From the NCBI GenBank assembly GCA_014281115.1, contig JACONQ010000010.1, positions 1,798,001-1,862,000 of the forward strand: a stretch of DNA of 64,000 nt. Reading direction: 5' to 3'. This document shows positions 46,881 through 57,217 of this stretch, in pieces. Position 1 is the stretch's first letter; each line of letters begins with the position of its first letter. The notes under the pieces were generated by a model. The model saw only the letters and a program-made list of their open reading frames with translations, was not told where the DNA came from and did no database searches. Position numbers and translations under genes: made by a program. The DNA is from Laburnicola sp. R22_1 (Eukaryota; Ascomycota; Dothideomycetes; Pleosporales; Didymosphaeriaceae).

Positions 46881-48569
46881 ATGAAGACATACCACTCTCC
46901 CAAAACAATATCCATCCCGACCACCCTCTCTCTAACCCAACTCCTCCACACAACGACAACACCGCCCCTCCCCCCCTCCCACCTCATAGCAACCGACTCG
47001 CTCACCCACCGCTCTCTCACCCTCCACTCCCTCCGCACAAACGCCGGACGACTCGCCAACGGGCTCTTCCAGACTTTCCGACCGCGCGACCAGGCCCGCT
47101 GGGCAGTCATCTTGCCCAATTCGTGCGATTATGTCGAGCTTGTGCACGCTGTACTGTGGACGGGCGGTGTAGTGTGTCCAATCAACCACGCGATTGTCGG
47201 CGCGGAGATAGCGCATGGGCTGAGTGTGTCTCGGCCAGATTTTGTGGTTGTATATGGACCAGTAGCTCAGAAAGTGGAAGAAGCCATTGCGACAGCTTCT
47301 CAAACACTGGCAGCGCAGGGCATAAACTGGGCCACACCGACCGTGCTATCGATCGTCGAGCGGGCACCCGAGCGTTCCTACCCGCACATCCCCTCCGACT
47401 TCGAGGCCTTCAAAGACACGCTTGCGATACCAGAGTACGCGGACACGCGGCAGCGACCCGCGAGTATACACCTGTCATCCGGGACGACCGGGCCGTCGAA
47501 AGGCGTAGAGCTAACGCATTACAATTTCGTCGCAAACGTGAAGCAGCTCGAAGCGCACGACGCGCCGCAATTCCACCGCGGAACCCGAATCGTCGCCTTC
47601 ACGCCCTTCTCCCATATCGCGAATACCACGTTTCCGCTCTTCTTGGGGCCTTACATGGGTATCTGGCACCATGCGATGCCGCACTTCGACCTCGAGGCTT
47701 TCGCAAACCTCGTCGATAGCGTAAAACCGACTATCTTCCAGGGCGTGCCGAGCGTGGTCTTGAGCTTCGCAAACACGGACATCACGCACCGGTACGACTT
47801 CTCGAAAGCAGAGACGATCAATTGCGGCGGCCCGCCGTTCAAGAAAGACTTGTTCGACCGCCTGATGAGCAAGGCGCCTTGGAGAGTCAACCAGGTATAC
47901 GGCATGACTGAAGGCGCGGGCTACATCGCGTACCAGCGCAAAAGCGACACACAACCCGATACCGTCGTCGGCCCGCTGCTACCAAACATTGAAATCGCAT
48001 TGCGCATCAATGACGGGAAAGACGACGCGCCCGACGGCGGGCCAGGCGAAATGTGGCTACGAGGCCCCAATATCACGCGCGGCTACGCCTTCAATCCGGA
48101 CGCCAATCGCAATGCGTTCCCTGTAGATGGGTGGTACAACACAGGCGACGTGTGCACCATCTCTACGGCAGGCGTAATCGCCGTCGTAGGCCGTACAAAA
48201 GAGCTGATTAAATACAAAGGCTTCCAAGTAAGTCCGGGTGAACTAGAATCGTATCTGAACTCGCATCGCCACGTTGTAGAAGGGGGTGTCGGTCCAGTCT
48301 TCGACGAAAGCCAATTGACGGAGCTACCGACTGCGTATGTCATCCTCAAGGAGCATTTGGTGCAGGAGAAGGATAGGAAGCAGGCCCTGGTTGAGATACA
48401 GAGTGATGTAGATGGGAAAGTGAGCGGGTATAAGAAGCTGAGGGGTGGTGTTTGGGAAGTAAAGAGCTTACCGAAGAATGCTACTGGAAAGATATTGCGG
48501 GCGCAATTGAAGGATAATAGGAGTGGTTTGACATCACTGGATCGCGCAGACAGGGGGGGAAAGTTATAG
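46881..48569 (+). CDS. AMP-forming acyl-CoA ligase 2 (4CL-like)
   Basis: A single exon of 562 residues. The start at 46881 has the better context (CACAATG); an in-frame ATG at 46851 adds 10 residues. Motifs in order: ASIHLSSGTTGPSKGVELTH (ATP binding), QVYGMTEGAGYIAYQ, DGWYNTGDVCTISTAGVIAV, RTKELIKYKGFQVSPGELES (core/hinge) and LPKNATGKILRAQLK (catalytic Lys). The last three residues are GKL, only a weak match to PTS1. It is intronless, unlike ligase 1 with five introns, so the two are not a recent tandem duplication. It is divergent from the AtuA gene. The C-terminal domain and all core motifs are intact. The acid substrate is unknown. Confidence 0.93.
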   Translation: MKTYHSPKTISIPTTLSLTQLLHTTTTPPLPPSHLIATDSLTHRSLTLHSLRTNAGRLANGLFQTFRPRDQARWAVILPNSCDYVELVHAVLWTGGVVCPINHAIVGAEIAHGLSVSRPDFVVVYGPVAQKVEEAIATASQTLAAQGINWATPTVLSIVERAPERSYPHIPSDFEAFKDTLAIPEYADTRQRPASIHLSSGTTGPSKGVELTHYNFVANVKQLEAHDAPQFHRGTRIVAFTPFSHIANTTFPLFLGPYMGIWHHAMPHFDLEAFANLVDSVKPTIFQGVPSVVLSFANTDITHRYDFSKAETINCGGPPFKKDLFDRLMSKAPWRVNQVYGMTEGAGYIAYQRKSDTQPDTVVGPLLPNIEIALRINDGKDDAPDGGPGEMWLRGPNITRGYAFNPDANRNAFPVDGWYNTGDVCTISTAGVIAVVGRTKELIKYKGFQVSPGELESYLNSHRHVVEGGVGPVFDESQLTELPTAYVILKEHLVQEKDRKQALVEIQSDVDGKVSGYKKLRGGVWEVKSLPKNATGKILRAQLKDNRSGLTSLDRADRGGKL

Positions 48570-49073
48570 GACAGGGTACTGATCAACTAATTCACTGTAG
48601 TTTGCCTCTGTTTGACGTGCTCTAAAGTAACTCACGGAAGGTATGTTCCTTAGTTGGACGCATCGTTCTGAGGACGCATCGCGCGCGTAAGAAGCCAACC
48701 ACCGGCATTAGATACCCTCAGTAGAGCTAAGATAGGGTAAGATATGCGATCGGCATTTGTAACAAACATAAACCATGGTACAACATCTCTCCACGTTAAA
48801 TCCAAACGGACGCGCTCGCCAAGGACGTAAATAGTTACAAATAGTAATAGCAAGTCTTCGATATCAACAGCCATGCGTTGTCTAAGCCCAGCTCACCCAA
48901 TCTTCCCGTATATAACCCCCAACTCCCATGTTATGCAACCAATGTAAGAGGTATATGACCGCATGCCGCCAAGGGTATATAGCTTTGCGATGCACGATGC
49001 CGCCGGGTATTAAACGCCTTCTCCATGCCATAAATTGTACAAATATCGTCGTTTCGTCGTCTCGGTCAAAGGA
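48570..49073. other. Intergenic region, convergent 3' ends
   Basis: 504 bp between ligase 2 and the GT31 gene. No gene, repeat or RNA recognised. It marks the right edge of the CoA-gene island. Confidence 0.5.
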
Positions 49074-50408
49074 TTACGGGTTCGGGTGGACGAAGTGGGC
49101 GCCGTGGCATTGCGAGTGCTTAGCCTTGAAGGACGAGATACGATGCATCATCCAGCCCGATGTCCACCTTTTGTTGCTCTCGGAGGGTTGTTCGTGGCCG
49201 AGCCGTATGCTACGAGATAGGCGACATGTCTCATCGAAGTGTTCGTACTGCATGCACTTGCCGACCTTTTGGCAGGCCGCCCGGCACGCATCTGCAGACT
49301 TGCCTGCCGTCTTCTGGCCATGGTATACAATGTCCTCGGACAAGTTTGACCAATCGTCCCTTTGCTCCTGCAGCCCGGGCTCGATATATGTGAAGAGCTC
49401 CTCGAACGTAAGCGGTTTGGAGCGTTGCGGGCGGCTCGACTCCCAGGCCTCCAAGCTCGCAAAATCGTCTGCATCCATGTGGTGAAGGGTGAGAATGGCT
49501 TCGCACCACTGCTCCCAGTTGAAGCGTATGCTCGTGGGTTTTTCGCCGTTGAACATGGGCCAGTACCCGCGGATGGAGATGCCACTCTCCTTGAGAACCT
49601 TGGCCAGAACCTCATCCCCACAGCACTCCTGTCTAACGTCTTTCCCAAACAAGTGTGTCCCGGGAAAATGATGGTTTTCAGCAAACATGCGGCCCCGCGC
49701 TATTAGCTTGTTCATAGCGCCGCGCGAAAGGACGAAGCCGCTGCCGCCGTGGGCAAAAACAGTCTTCTTGCGAGGCCACACCGGGGAGCCAAAGTAGTAG
49801 GGCGTCTGCGGGTCGAAGGATGCGAGGAACCTCTGCATGTTGTCCCAATTGATATACGTATCCAGCTCCACGAACAAAAACCAGTTCGCCTTGGGCCGCA
49901 GCGCATCGGAGAGCTCGATCATGGGGAGGAACTTGTATTTGTCTAGCCGCCAGCCCTCGTACGACTTCTCTTCCAGGGTGACTGCCTGCTGTATGCGATC
50001 GTAGACATCGAAATCGGGGTTGTGAAATTTATACTCGGGGCGGAGGTTCGCGAGCGTGTCTATGATGTTAAAGCCGTCGTACTCGGCCTTGCGGTCGGAG
50101 AACAAGAGCACGTCCTGCTTGCAGCGGCTCAGACGACTCAGATACGCCGGCAGGTGGGTGGCGACCTCGCCGGCGCCTATCTTGAGGACGACAGTCACAT
50201 CGTCCATGAAGCCTGCCCGGAAGGGGCCGCATTCTTCACCATAGGGCACCTCGGCACCGAACGGACGGGCATGCGCGGAACGCGGGCGCTCGAGCAAGAT
50301 GTCGTAGCCGCGCTGGCCGAAGAGCAGTTTGGTGATGAAGGAGAGCAGCAGGAATATACAGAGAAGAATAGCGGCGCACAGCAGGCGCGCAGGCGACAAT
50401 CGCACCAT
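49074..50408 (-). CDS. GT31-like type II membrane glycosyltransferase
   Basis: A single exon of 444 residues starting MVRLSPARLL, with a signal-anchor helix at about residues 9-31 (LLCAAILLCIFLLLSFITKL). An upstream in-frame ATG at 50549 gives a hydrophilic extension and is less likely. The lumenal domain has LSRCKQDVLLFSDRKAEYDG, a DxD-like ELDTYINWDNMQRFLASFD, GGSGFVLSRGAMNKLIARGR and QECCGDEVLAKVLKESGISI with an E/D-DV pattern. This is the Fringe/DUF604-like fold of fungal glycosyltransferase family 31. The C-terminus has a Cys-rich PAN-like segment (CRAACQKVGKCMQYEHFDE). A Golgi role in adding a sugar to glycans is expected; donor and acceptor are unknown. It lies 119 bp downstream of the phosphoesterase gene on the same strand. 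Confidence 0.85.
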   Translation of the reverse strand: MVRLSPARLLCAAILLCIFLLLSFITKLLFGQRGYDILLERPRSAHARPFGAEVPYGEECGPFRAGFMDDVTVVLKIGAGEVATHLPAYLSRLSRCKQDVLLFSDRKAEYDGFNIIDTLANLRPEYKFHNPDFDVYDRIQQAVTLEEKSYEGWRLDKYKFLPMIELSDALRPKANWFLFVELDTYINWDNMQRFLASFDPQTPYYFGSPVWPRKKTVFAHGGSGFVLSRGAMNKLIARGRMFAENHHFPGTHLFGKDVRQECCGDEVLAKVLKESGISIRGYWPMFNGEKPTSIRFNWEQWCEAILTLHHMDADDFASLEAWESSRPQRSKPLTFEELFTYIEPGLQEQRDDWSNLSEDIVYHGQKTAGKSADACRAACQKVGKCMQYEHFDETCRLSRSIRLGHEQPSESNKRWTSGWMMHRISSFKAKHSQCHGAHFVHPNP

Positions 50409-50527
50409 AATACTTGTGCCGGCGAGGGCGTCGTGCTGCCGAACATGTCGTGGTTCGACGCCAGCTCCATTCGCCGCTAGCACGCTTCCGGACCAGCATT
50501 CGGTCATAGAGAGAACCTGCTCCCTCC

Positions 50528-51703
50528 TCACCTCGTGATGCCTACCCAACTGCCCCGTCCTACAAACCCTTCCACACCCTCGTCACTCTCCACCTCCCTC
50601 GCCAGCCGCCCCGCAACCACACTCCTCTCAAAGTCCCTCCCTCTGACCAGAAAAGGCTCGAAGCCTTCATCTTCGCCCTCCGAGTCTGTATCAATGTCCT
50701 GCGGTGCCTCTTCCTCGGCGAAGGTAGCGCTTCTGCCCTGGTTATCTGCTTCTGAATCTGTAGAGCGAGGCACGGTGCTGGGCTTAGACTTCCTTCGACC
50801 GTTTCTACGTGCTTGGCGAGGCCTCCCAAAGTCGTTCGTCGACGGCAGACGAAGCGTAATGGTGTAGTTTCTGGGCAGACGGGTCCCGTTGAGTCGGAGG
50901 CGTAGATAGCGCGCTTTAAACCCATCTACGAGCTTTTCATTCTCCGGTTTCGTTCCAGGAGCCTTGAGGGAAGCAAGGGTTTCCGGTTTCTGATCTGAGT
51001 CGTTATCCGTGGTCTGTGGTGATGGCGATCTCTTCGATGGATTCCTACGTGGAAGGACGGTGTAAGTTCCATTGTCCCAGATGAGAAGCAAGCCTGTCCT
51101 TGCCGAAGCAGATTCTATCAAGTGATTCTGCTTTCCTATTAATCACGATAACCGGCACCATATATCTTCAAAGCGTACCAATAAATTATGTACCCTCGTC
51201 TCAATAGTCACCCTCCCCAAGCTCATCGAATTCGGATTCCCCGGCAATCCCTTCGGGATCGCGAACGACATAGAACTTGACTTTGAGAACTGCAGCCGCA
51301 GATCATCTACACCCCATATTAACAACTTTTTCTAACCTCCCAGATACGGTCTGAACGTACAATGAACACCAGAAACAGGATGGTTGTGCTGATGCACAAC
51401 AAATTGATTCCCATGCTCATGCTCATTGCTCTCATATAACCTCGCCCAATCGTCAATCGGAATCCTTGGTTCGCCCTCTATGGTAGGACGACGTGCTTTG
51501 GAGAGGTGTTCTCGAAAATAGGTCAAGTGGGCTTCTATCTTGGCTCTACCTGCCTCAACGGCCGCGAGAGTGGGCTCCGTGGTGGGTAGATGGTTGGATT
51601 CATCTTCTTTCCGGTCTGGAGATGCAGTTTGAGAAGTCTTCCTGCGCTTTGATTGTCGAGGCGGCGGGGAAATTTCGCGCACTAGGGTTAATGGCAGTGT
51701 CAT
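50528..51703 (-). CDS. Stand-alone LigD-type 3'-phosphoesterase domain protein
   Basis: Three exons (51361-51703, 51179-51306, 50528-51127) encode 356 residues; introns are 54 and 51 bp. The joins produce the domain's signature exactly: FVVHQHNHPVSGVHYDLRLQ then FSKSSSMSFAIPKGLP and RVHNLLNHLIESASARTGLL. This is the DNA polymerase/ligase D 3'-phosphoesterase fold, with His and Asp metal ligands in HxxH and HYDLR. GLLLIWDNGTYTVLPRR and ARYLRLRLNGTRLPRNYTIT close the domain. In bacteria it trims 3' ends in non-homologous end joining as part of LigD. Here there is no ligase or polymerase domain. The C-terminal third is acidic and disordered. An in-frame ATG at 51841 would add 46 residues. The fungal role is unproven. 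Confidence 0.88.
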
Positions 51704-52184
51704 TGGGTGAAGTCTGGAGTTAAGTTCAGAGCGAGCACTATGAATGTAGCGTGGTGTGGCACTGTGGCGACACTCGTGGAATGTTCCAGTGTCAAGGCTA
51801 GACCACATCAAGTTAGCTCCACGCACCTTCATGATGTTCACGATAGGGAATTGTGAACATCAACCTAGGAATGCTCTATCAAAAAAAGCCGCCTATATAT
51901 TCGATTGTGACTATGGAAAGTCTTGCATACGTATCAGTAGCCTGCATATAATCGTGAAGGACAATTTGAAGCAACCTTGTTATATACTACAATACAATGT
52001 TATAGTACTCTGTGATTGACAGAGAATGACAAAGCCAATATCGACTGATAGAAAACCCATCACCCAGTCCTGCCTTGTCAAAGAGTAAGGAAGCAATAGG
52101 TATCCAGCATAGTTTCCGCACCCCTCTATTGCCTCAACTCTATAGGAAAGGTACTGCCCGACGCCATGTTTTCCTAGAACCTCT
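51704..52184. other. Intergenic region
   Basis: 481 bp, AT-rich, between two co-oriented genes. No gene seen. Confidence 0.5.
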
Positions 52185-54031
52185 TTATCTGCGGAAATCA
52201 TACTGCTCTCGACACGAAACATCGCATGCGCAATGAATGGGATAGAACGGGTTCACCTCCGCGCCTTCGTTCTCTCCATTCGAAGTATCATTCTCGTTCT
52301 CCTGGTCAGTAAGCTGAATCCCGCCTCCATTTGCGGCATACAGCTCTTCCACTTCCTTGCTGATGAATTCGGGAAGCTTAGAGAACTTCGAGTCGCCCGG
52401 TTTCAGAGTGTTCATAGCATTATGGCGTAGATCTGTAGATGATATATTAGCATATGGCTTCTATGCAATTTGTCCAAGGTGACTCACCCCAAAAGCGTTG
52501 CTCCTCAATTTTGTCTGGAAAGTGCAAGACTTTGACATTATCGTATGCGACCAGAGCCACGGCAATACGCTCGTAGAGAAGACGGAAGATGACCCGAACG
52601 CAGGGAAAGATTGGATGGAACAAGGCAGGTCTACAGGCATCAGTGTATGACGCGGCAGATATTGAGGGGCGACTCACCCTGATACATGCGTCATGTTCAT
52701 CCATTGCAGCTTTCGGTTCTTGGGGAGACGGATCACTATCTCATTGAGATGAGGTAATTGCTCCAGCACGTCGTAGGTAAGGTAATCGTTCGGCCGGTAG
52801 TTGTCGCAACCGCCTGCTGTCACCTTGAAGAAGTGATAGAACCGGACGAAGTCGAAGCCCAGAGCGATCTTGCGGATACCATGCATAAAGGTTGCGTACT
52901 GCTTGAGCTCCGGGTAGAGCTTCGGTGAGATGAGATATCGCCGTGCGTCAATGTGGCTCTGAGGCTTGTTCGGGACACTGTTAGGCTCCATAGTCTGATG
53001 GTACCGTGCCAAACGGTTCAGGCGACTCTCGAAGTCGGGGTAGCTGTTACTCGTTATACAGAGACCTTTGCCAAATACCTGCGAAGTGATGTATTAGTGT
53101 CTATTATAAATATTCACGTATCATTAGGAAACTTACCAAGCTTCCAGAGAAGCAAAGTCGAAGTGCAATGGCCCGGGTCTGGGTTGAAACAAGGAGAAGA
53201 CCCCGCCACTTTCCGAGTCGGTCGATCACCTCACAAGGGTGGGAGCCTGCATCTCGTGCGGATCGCGGTAAGCGCAGAATACCCTGAAAGTAGTCTGGAT
53301 AGCATGGGGCTTTGATGATACAGAACTGGATGATGTGCTCCTTTAGCTCGGTAGGCAAGCCTCCCCAGTTGAAGCTTTTACCGTTGGCATCCCAATATGC
53401 CTGCAATGTCCCCGCTGATACCATAGCTTGTTCGACCTGCATGTAGACCATCAGTACATGTCTCGCAAATACAATACACTGCGCAACTTACAGGGAAATC
53501 CTGCGCTAGCATTTTCTTTAGCGGCATCAAACTGTTGGCCTCACGCACAACGACCTTACGTGTCGCATGCCCTTTCCGAAAGGTTCTTTGGCAAGCCCGC
53601 TGGATGTTCGTGCCGTAATTCTGGAACAGGATTTTGAGCTTTTTGTCTCGTTTGTCGTCCCGCTTGACGTTCTCCTCTGGACCCGTTTCGGCGAGTTGAA
53701 CATCGATGTGGAGCGCGAAGTGCGTCGCGGATTGCATACGGTATTGGGTCACAGTCTGCTTGACGAGGTCGATAAGTGGCCTGCAAAATAATTGATTAGC
53801 GTGATATGGATGCAAGAAATAACGCATAGTAACTCACGGGTGCACCTTGTTCGTCGTCTGCATGTTCTCCTTAGAAGGGCTTGCTGTGTACCGCTTCTCC
53901 TGGGCAGGCTTCGTTGCCACTATCCCCCATACTTTGCTGTCGTCGATTTCGCGTTTCCCGTGAACCTCTTCTGGAGTCGCGAACATCCAAGCCTGCGACT
54001 CTTGATAGCGGTATCGTGGCTTGACGGACAT
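52185..54031 (-). CDS. Unrecognised six-exon protein with F-box-like segment
   Basis: Exons 53838-54031, 53492-53780, 53137-53436, 52678-53078, 52488-52630 and 52185-52432 join in frame through five introns of 47-58 bp, giving 524 residues. The start is MSVKPRYRYQESQAWMFATP. A basic region follows (KRDDKRDKKLKILFQNYGTN). The middle has NWGGLPTELKEHIIQFCIIK, which has the shape of an F-box (LPxEL..I) and precedes a leucine-rich region (LIRLPKNRK, LERIAVALVAYDNVKVLHFP pattern). The C-terminus is acidic. Such proteins are common in dothideomycetes and mostly unnamed. An SCF-type substrate adaptor is a guess only. Every donor is GTGAGT/GTAAGT-like, which supports a live gene. Confidence 0.68.
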
Positions 54032-54996
54032 ACCAATGGCCGGCAATATCTGCGGGTAGGTCGAAGGTATGTAGTGGAGGTTCTTGAGGTGGGTAGATGT
54101 ATCTAATTGAATAACTGACTTGTGTTATTTTAAATATTTGGCTGCTGATGTGATCGCGGCTAAGAAGTTGGATGAAACAAGAGAAGGAGGATAGTGTACT
54201 AGTGAAGCTTTTTATAGGGACCAAGGTCAGCGGCACAATAAGAGAATAGCAGTGAGCCGCTATTGTTGAATGGGCGTTCTGCTCCAGCCTCCTCCACAAT
54301 CAGACAATAGGAAAGGTGAGGACAAGGAAAGAGCCATGGGTAAAGGCAAGCGCATTGCATGGTGGCGGCCGAATCAACTACCCGGGTCACGCAGCGTTAT
54401 ACAAACTAACGAGACTCCACCCGAGATATTACCTACTGCCAGTCAGCAGAGGCATGTCGGCGGGCGTGGTATAATTCTTGCGCAAGGGTTCGCTCGAGAC
54501 TGTATAATAGAGCCCTCTACGCTGGTCACACATAGTTCCGAATCTTCTCATTCCGGGGCTCAAACTATAATAGAATTTGAGCATCTGAAAGTTGTGATGT
54601 AGCCATCATCATGGGTGAGATCTTGCAGGCCGGGGGGATGCAGGTCTGCAATAGCAGTGTCTCCTACCTCAGACCTGCCTAAACTCTGACTCTATTCGAC
54701 GCTAAAATGCGGATTACACAAGAAAATTGCTGGGAAAAATTGGAATTCTGGATAGAAATGTGCGCAGTCGATTGAACGTGGTGAAAAGGTTGAAGTAATG
54801 GTCAAAGGATTGGATCGTTGAAGTATGATGACGACAGCTTTTTTGATACGGAGCGGAACGCCAAGGCTCTAGAACCCCCCGGGAGCAGGCGCTCCCTACA
54901 CCAATCGCCTTTCATCTCCGCCGACTACATCAAACCTCGACACCACCAACAATCAAATTTACCAACCGAATATAAATCTCGCGGGTGGCTCTGAGA
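54032..54996. other. Intergenic region upstream of Med8
   Basis: 965 bp between divergent genes. An open frame at 54270-54602 is Arg/Ser/Gln-rich without a recognised family and was not called. AT content rises after 54700. Confidence 0.5.
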
Positions 54997-55937
54997 ATGA
55001 ATAAAAATGCACTGGGGCAGCCCGAGAAGGCGGATATCGCGCTGCTGGAGTCGCTACGCTCGAGGTTGATGCCGCTGGTCTACAACTTGGAAGAACTAAA
55101 GAACAAAGTCATGTTTAGTCCAAAGGCGCCGCCGGATTGGTAGGTCACCTTGATGTTAAGTTTTTGTGCTTCGTCATTTCTATCCTCGATTATCGCTCTT
55201 TTAATCGTATGCATCTCAGTCGATCGTTCTCAAACTGTCCGTTGGCTGATGTCTGCCCAACGCTTCCCGGTTCTTAGTCGCGATTTCCATAGCCTGGCAA
55301 ATTTCAAGCTATATATTGCAACTCAAATCTATCAGAAGACTAACCCCTCTACAGGCCGTCCGTCCAGCGTAGCATTGCATCCCTCAGCAGCACCCTCGAA
55401 TCAATCCAAACTCTCATCAATGGCAACCCCGAAATGACCGAGACTCTCCGCTCACTCCATGCCTACCCCAGGCCCCCCATGTCGCTTGCAGACCCCAACC
55501 TTGCGGGTCTAACAGACACGCTCCTTCGCAAGGTGCCAGACCCCAAGGAGAACGACTGGATCCTCTCACGACTAACCAAGGCTGCGGAATTCGCGCATGT
55601 GCCTGGAGATTGGGGTATCGAAGCTAAGAAACCGACTGAAGATATGGATGAAGAGAACGAGGAGGGCACCGCGAGGGTCGGAAGGTACAAGGCGAATTTG
55701 GATGAGGACCAGTTAGCAGATATTTGGGCGGCTTGTAAGGATATTGTGGACGGGGAGATGCACAATCTGGAGAACATGGACGGCGACGACGGAGATTCGC
55801 CCATGTCGTCTGCGGATGCGGAAACACCGTCACAGGCTGAGGGGAGCGCTCCTGCGCAAGAGACGACGGTCGTGCAGCCAATGATGTCGCTCGACACGAT
55901 TCATAGGTTCATGTCAACGGGGGCGGTTGTTCAGTAG
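54997..55937 (+). CDS. med8: Mediator complex subunit 8
   Basis: Two exons (54997-55139 and 55355-55937) with a 215-bp intron encode 241 residues. The N-terminal helical region LLESLRSRLMPLVYNLEELK then FSPKAPPDWPSVQRSIASLS and STLESIQTLINGNPEMTETL is the Med8 core that packs in the Mediator head. A Pro-rich linker (YPRPPMSLADPNLAGLTDTL) and LSRLTKAAEFAHVPGDWGIE follow. The C-terminus is acidic and ends MSLDTIHRFMSTGAVVQ, an amphipathic helix comparable to the Med8 C-terminal helix that binds Med18. Mediator head bridges activators and RNA polymerase II. The open frame starting at 55150 inside the intron is not used. Confidence 0.93.
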
Positions 55938-56137
55938 GCTAGATTTTTGATACTGTGGGTCCGTGGTTCGTACAGGGCGGTCAGCATAGCTCCGGCGTCA
56001 GAGGGATATGATACCTGGTGAACGATTTTCATGATTCAATACGAAGAATTTGGGGTATAATGCTACTAAAGCTCGCCTGCCATGATGCACCTAATCCCAA
56101 ACTTCAAATACAAACGTGTCTCAAGAGGAGATGCATC

Positions 56138-56917
56138 TCATTCCGGCTTCAATGCGTATATCCTCACCGGGAACAATTCTTTCGGGAAGCCCTTTTGCAA
56201 CTCTGTAGCCACGATTTTCAACCCTGCCTCGTGGAACAGCTGGCGAAACTTTTCATCTGATCTCGTGACACTTGAATCTGCCCCGTCGTAAATGTCTTTG
56301 CCCTTGATGTCGGATGACATGTTCTCTTTGACCACAATCCACGACCTCTTCCCTTCCTCCGCCTTTACGAGTCCATCTTTGCAGCGCTTTAGATATGCAA
56401 CAAGTTGGGCGTCGGTCAAATGTCCCAGACACCACTGATTCCATATCAGATGGTACGCGCCCGGCTCAGGTACCCAATCTTGTAGCCCCAAATTTACAAC
56501 CTCGCCTACCTGCCCCCTCCCCTCCTTGTGCGCCTCACCATCCCCAGCCCACTCTCCACTCCCCAGACTCTGCACCAGCTCGTCCGTGAACTTCTTCACC
56601 GGCTCCACAACATCGACCCTCCTGCTCACGTTGAGCAAAAACTCCTTCGTTATCCGGCCGACACCCGCGCCACAGTCTGCGACTCGGTCCAGCGGCGGCA
56701 GAGGCTCTTTCGGCGCCTGTCTCGATCCCGTGCGCCGGAGTTTGGTGAGGAAGTTGGACGAGCCTTGGAGGTCGACGCGCGAGGTTTGCGGGTAGCCGCC
56801 GAGCATGCCGGCGGTGTCGGCAGATACCGAGTTCCAGTACTCTAGCGACTGAGCGTGGTTTATGAGGGCATCGGGGGCCGAGGAGGTGGGGAAGGGAGGG
56901 TCTGCCGTCATGTCCAT
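56138..56917 (-). CDS. tae1: Alpha N-terminal protein methyltransferase (NTM1/Tae1)
   Basis: A single exon of 259 residues. The start at 56917 (MDMTADPPFP) fits family length; in-frame ATGs at 56938 and 56950 are possible. Signature segments are LEYWNSVSADTAGMLGGYPQ, VDLQGSSNFLTKLRR, the SAM-binding loop RVADCGAGVGRITKEFLL, VDVVEPVKKFTDELVQS and YHLIWNQWCLGHLTDAQLVA then YLKRCKDGLV. VVKENMSSD is the post-II motif. The enzyme methylates the alpha-amino group of proteins starting X-Pro-Lys after Met removal, such as ribosomal proteins uL11 and uS12-type targets in yeast. All motifs are intact. It converges on Med8 with a 200-bp gap. Confidence 0.94.
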   Translation of the reverse strand: MDMTADPPFPTSSAPDALINHAQSLEYWNSVSADTAGMLGGYPQTSRVDLQGSSNFLTKLRRTGSRQAPKEPLPPLDRVADCGAGVGRITKEFLLNVSRRVDVVEPVKKFTDELVQSLGSGEWAGDGEAHKEGRGQVGEVVNLGLQDWVPEPGAYHLIWNQWCLGHLTDAQLVAYLKRCKDGLVKAEEGKRSWIVVKENMSSDIKGKDIYDGADSSVTRSDEKFRQLFHEAGLKIVATELQKGFPKELFPVRIYALKPE

Positions 56918-57217
56918 GTTTGCGCGTGCTGCACGCATTGATGGCCCCATGCGTTCTGCCACATGTTGCTCCGGTTATTAGGCTCTCTATATGCACCGCG
57001 AATATTTGGTAGCTCATGCGCGTGTTGAAGAACAGACCTCGGGACGGGTCGGACATCCCGACAGTAGAGTTTACGGAACGACCCCGCGCCTCTGCCAGAT
57101 GCGGCAAGTGCGTCCGACGAGCAGAGCTTCTATTATGCATCCATGTACCATCGATTGCGGGGCTCTGCAGTCACCTAGAAGGCTAGAACTATAACCAACC
57201 AACTGTTCCCCACTGAC
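56918..57217. promoter_or_regulatory. Divergent promoter region, methyltransferase and aldehyde dehydrogenase
   Basis: 300 bp between the start codons of two divergent genes. No gene seen. Both promoters must be here. Confidence 0.45.

Noticed and set aside
54270..54602. 110-codon plus-strand frame upstream of Med8
   Set aside because: Composition is random-like, no family is recognised and no intron signals support it.
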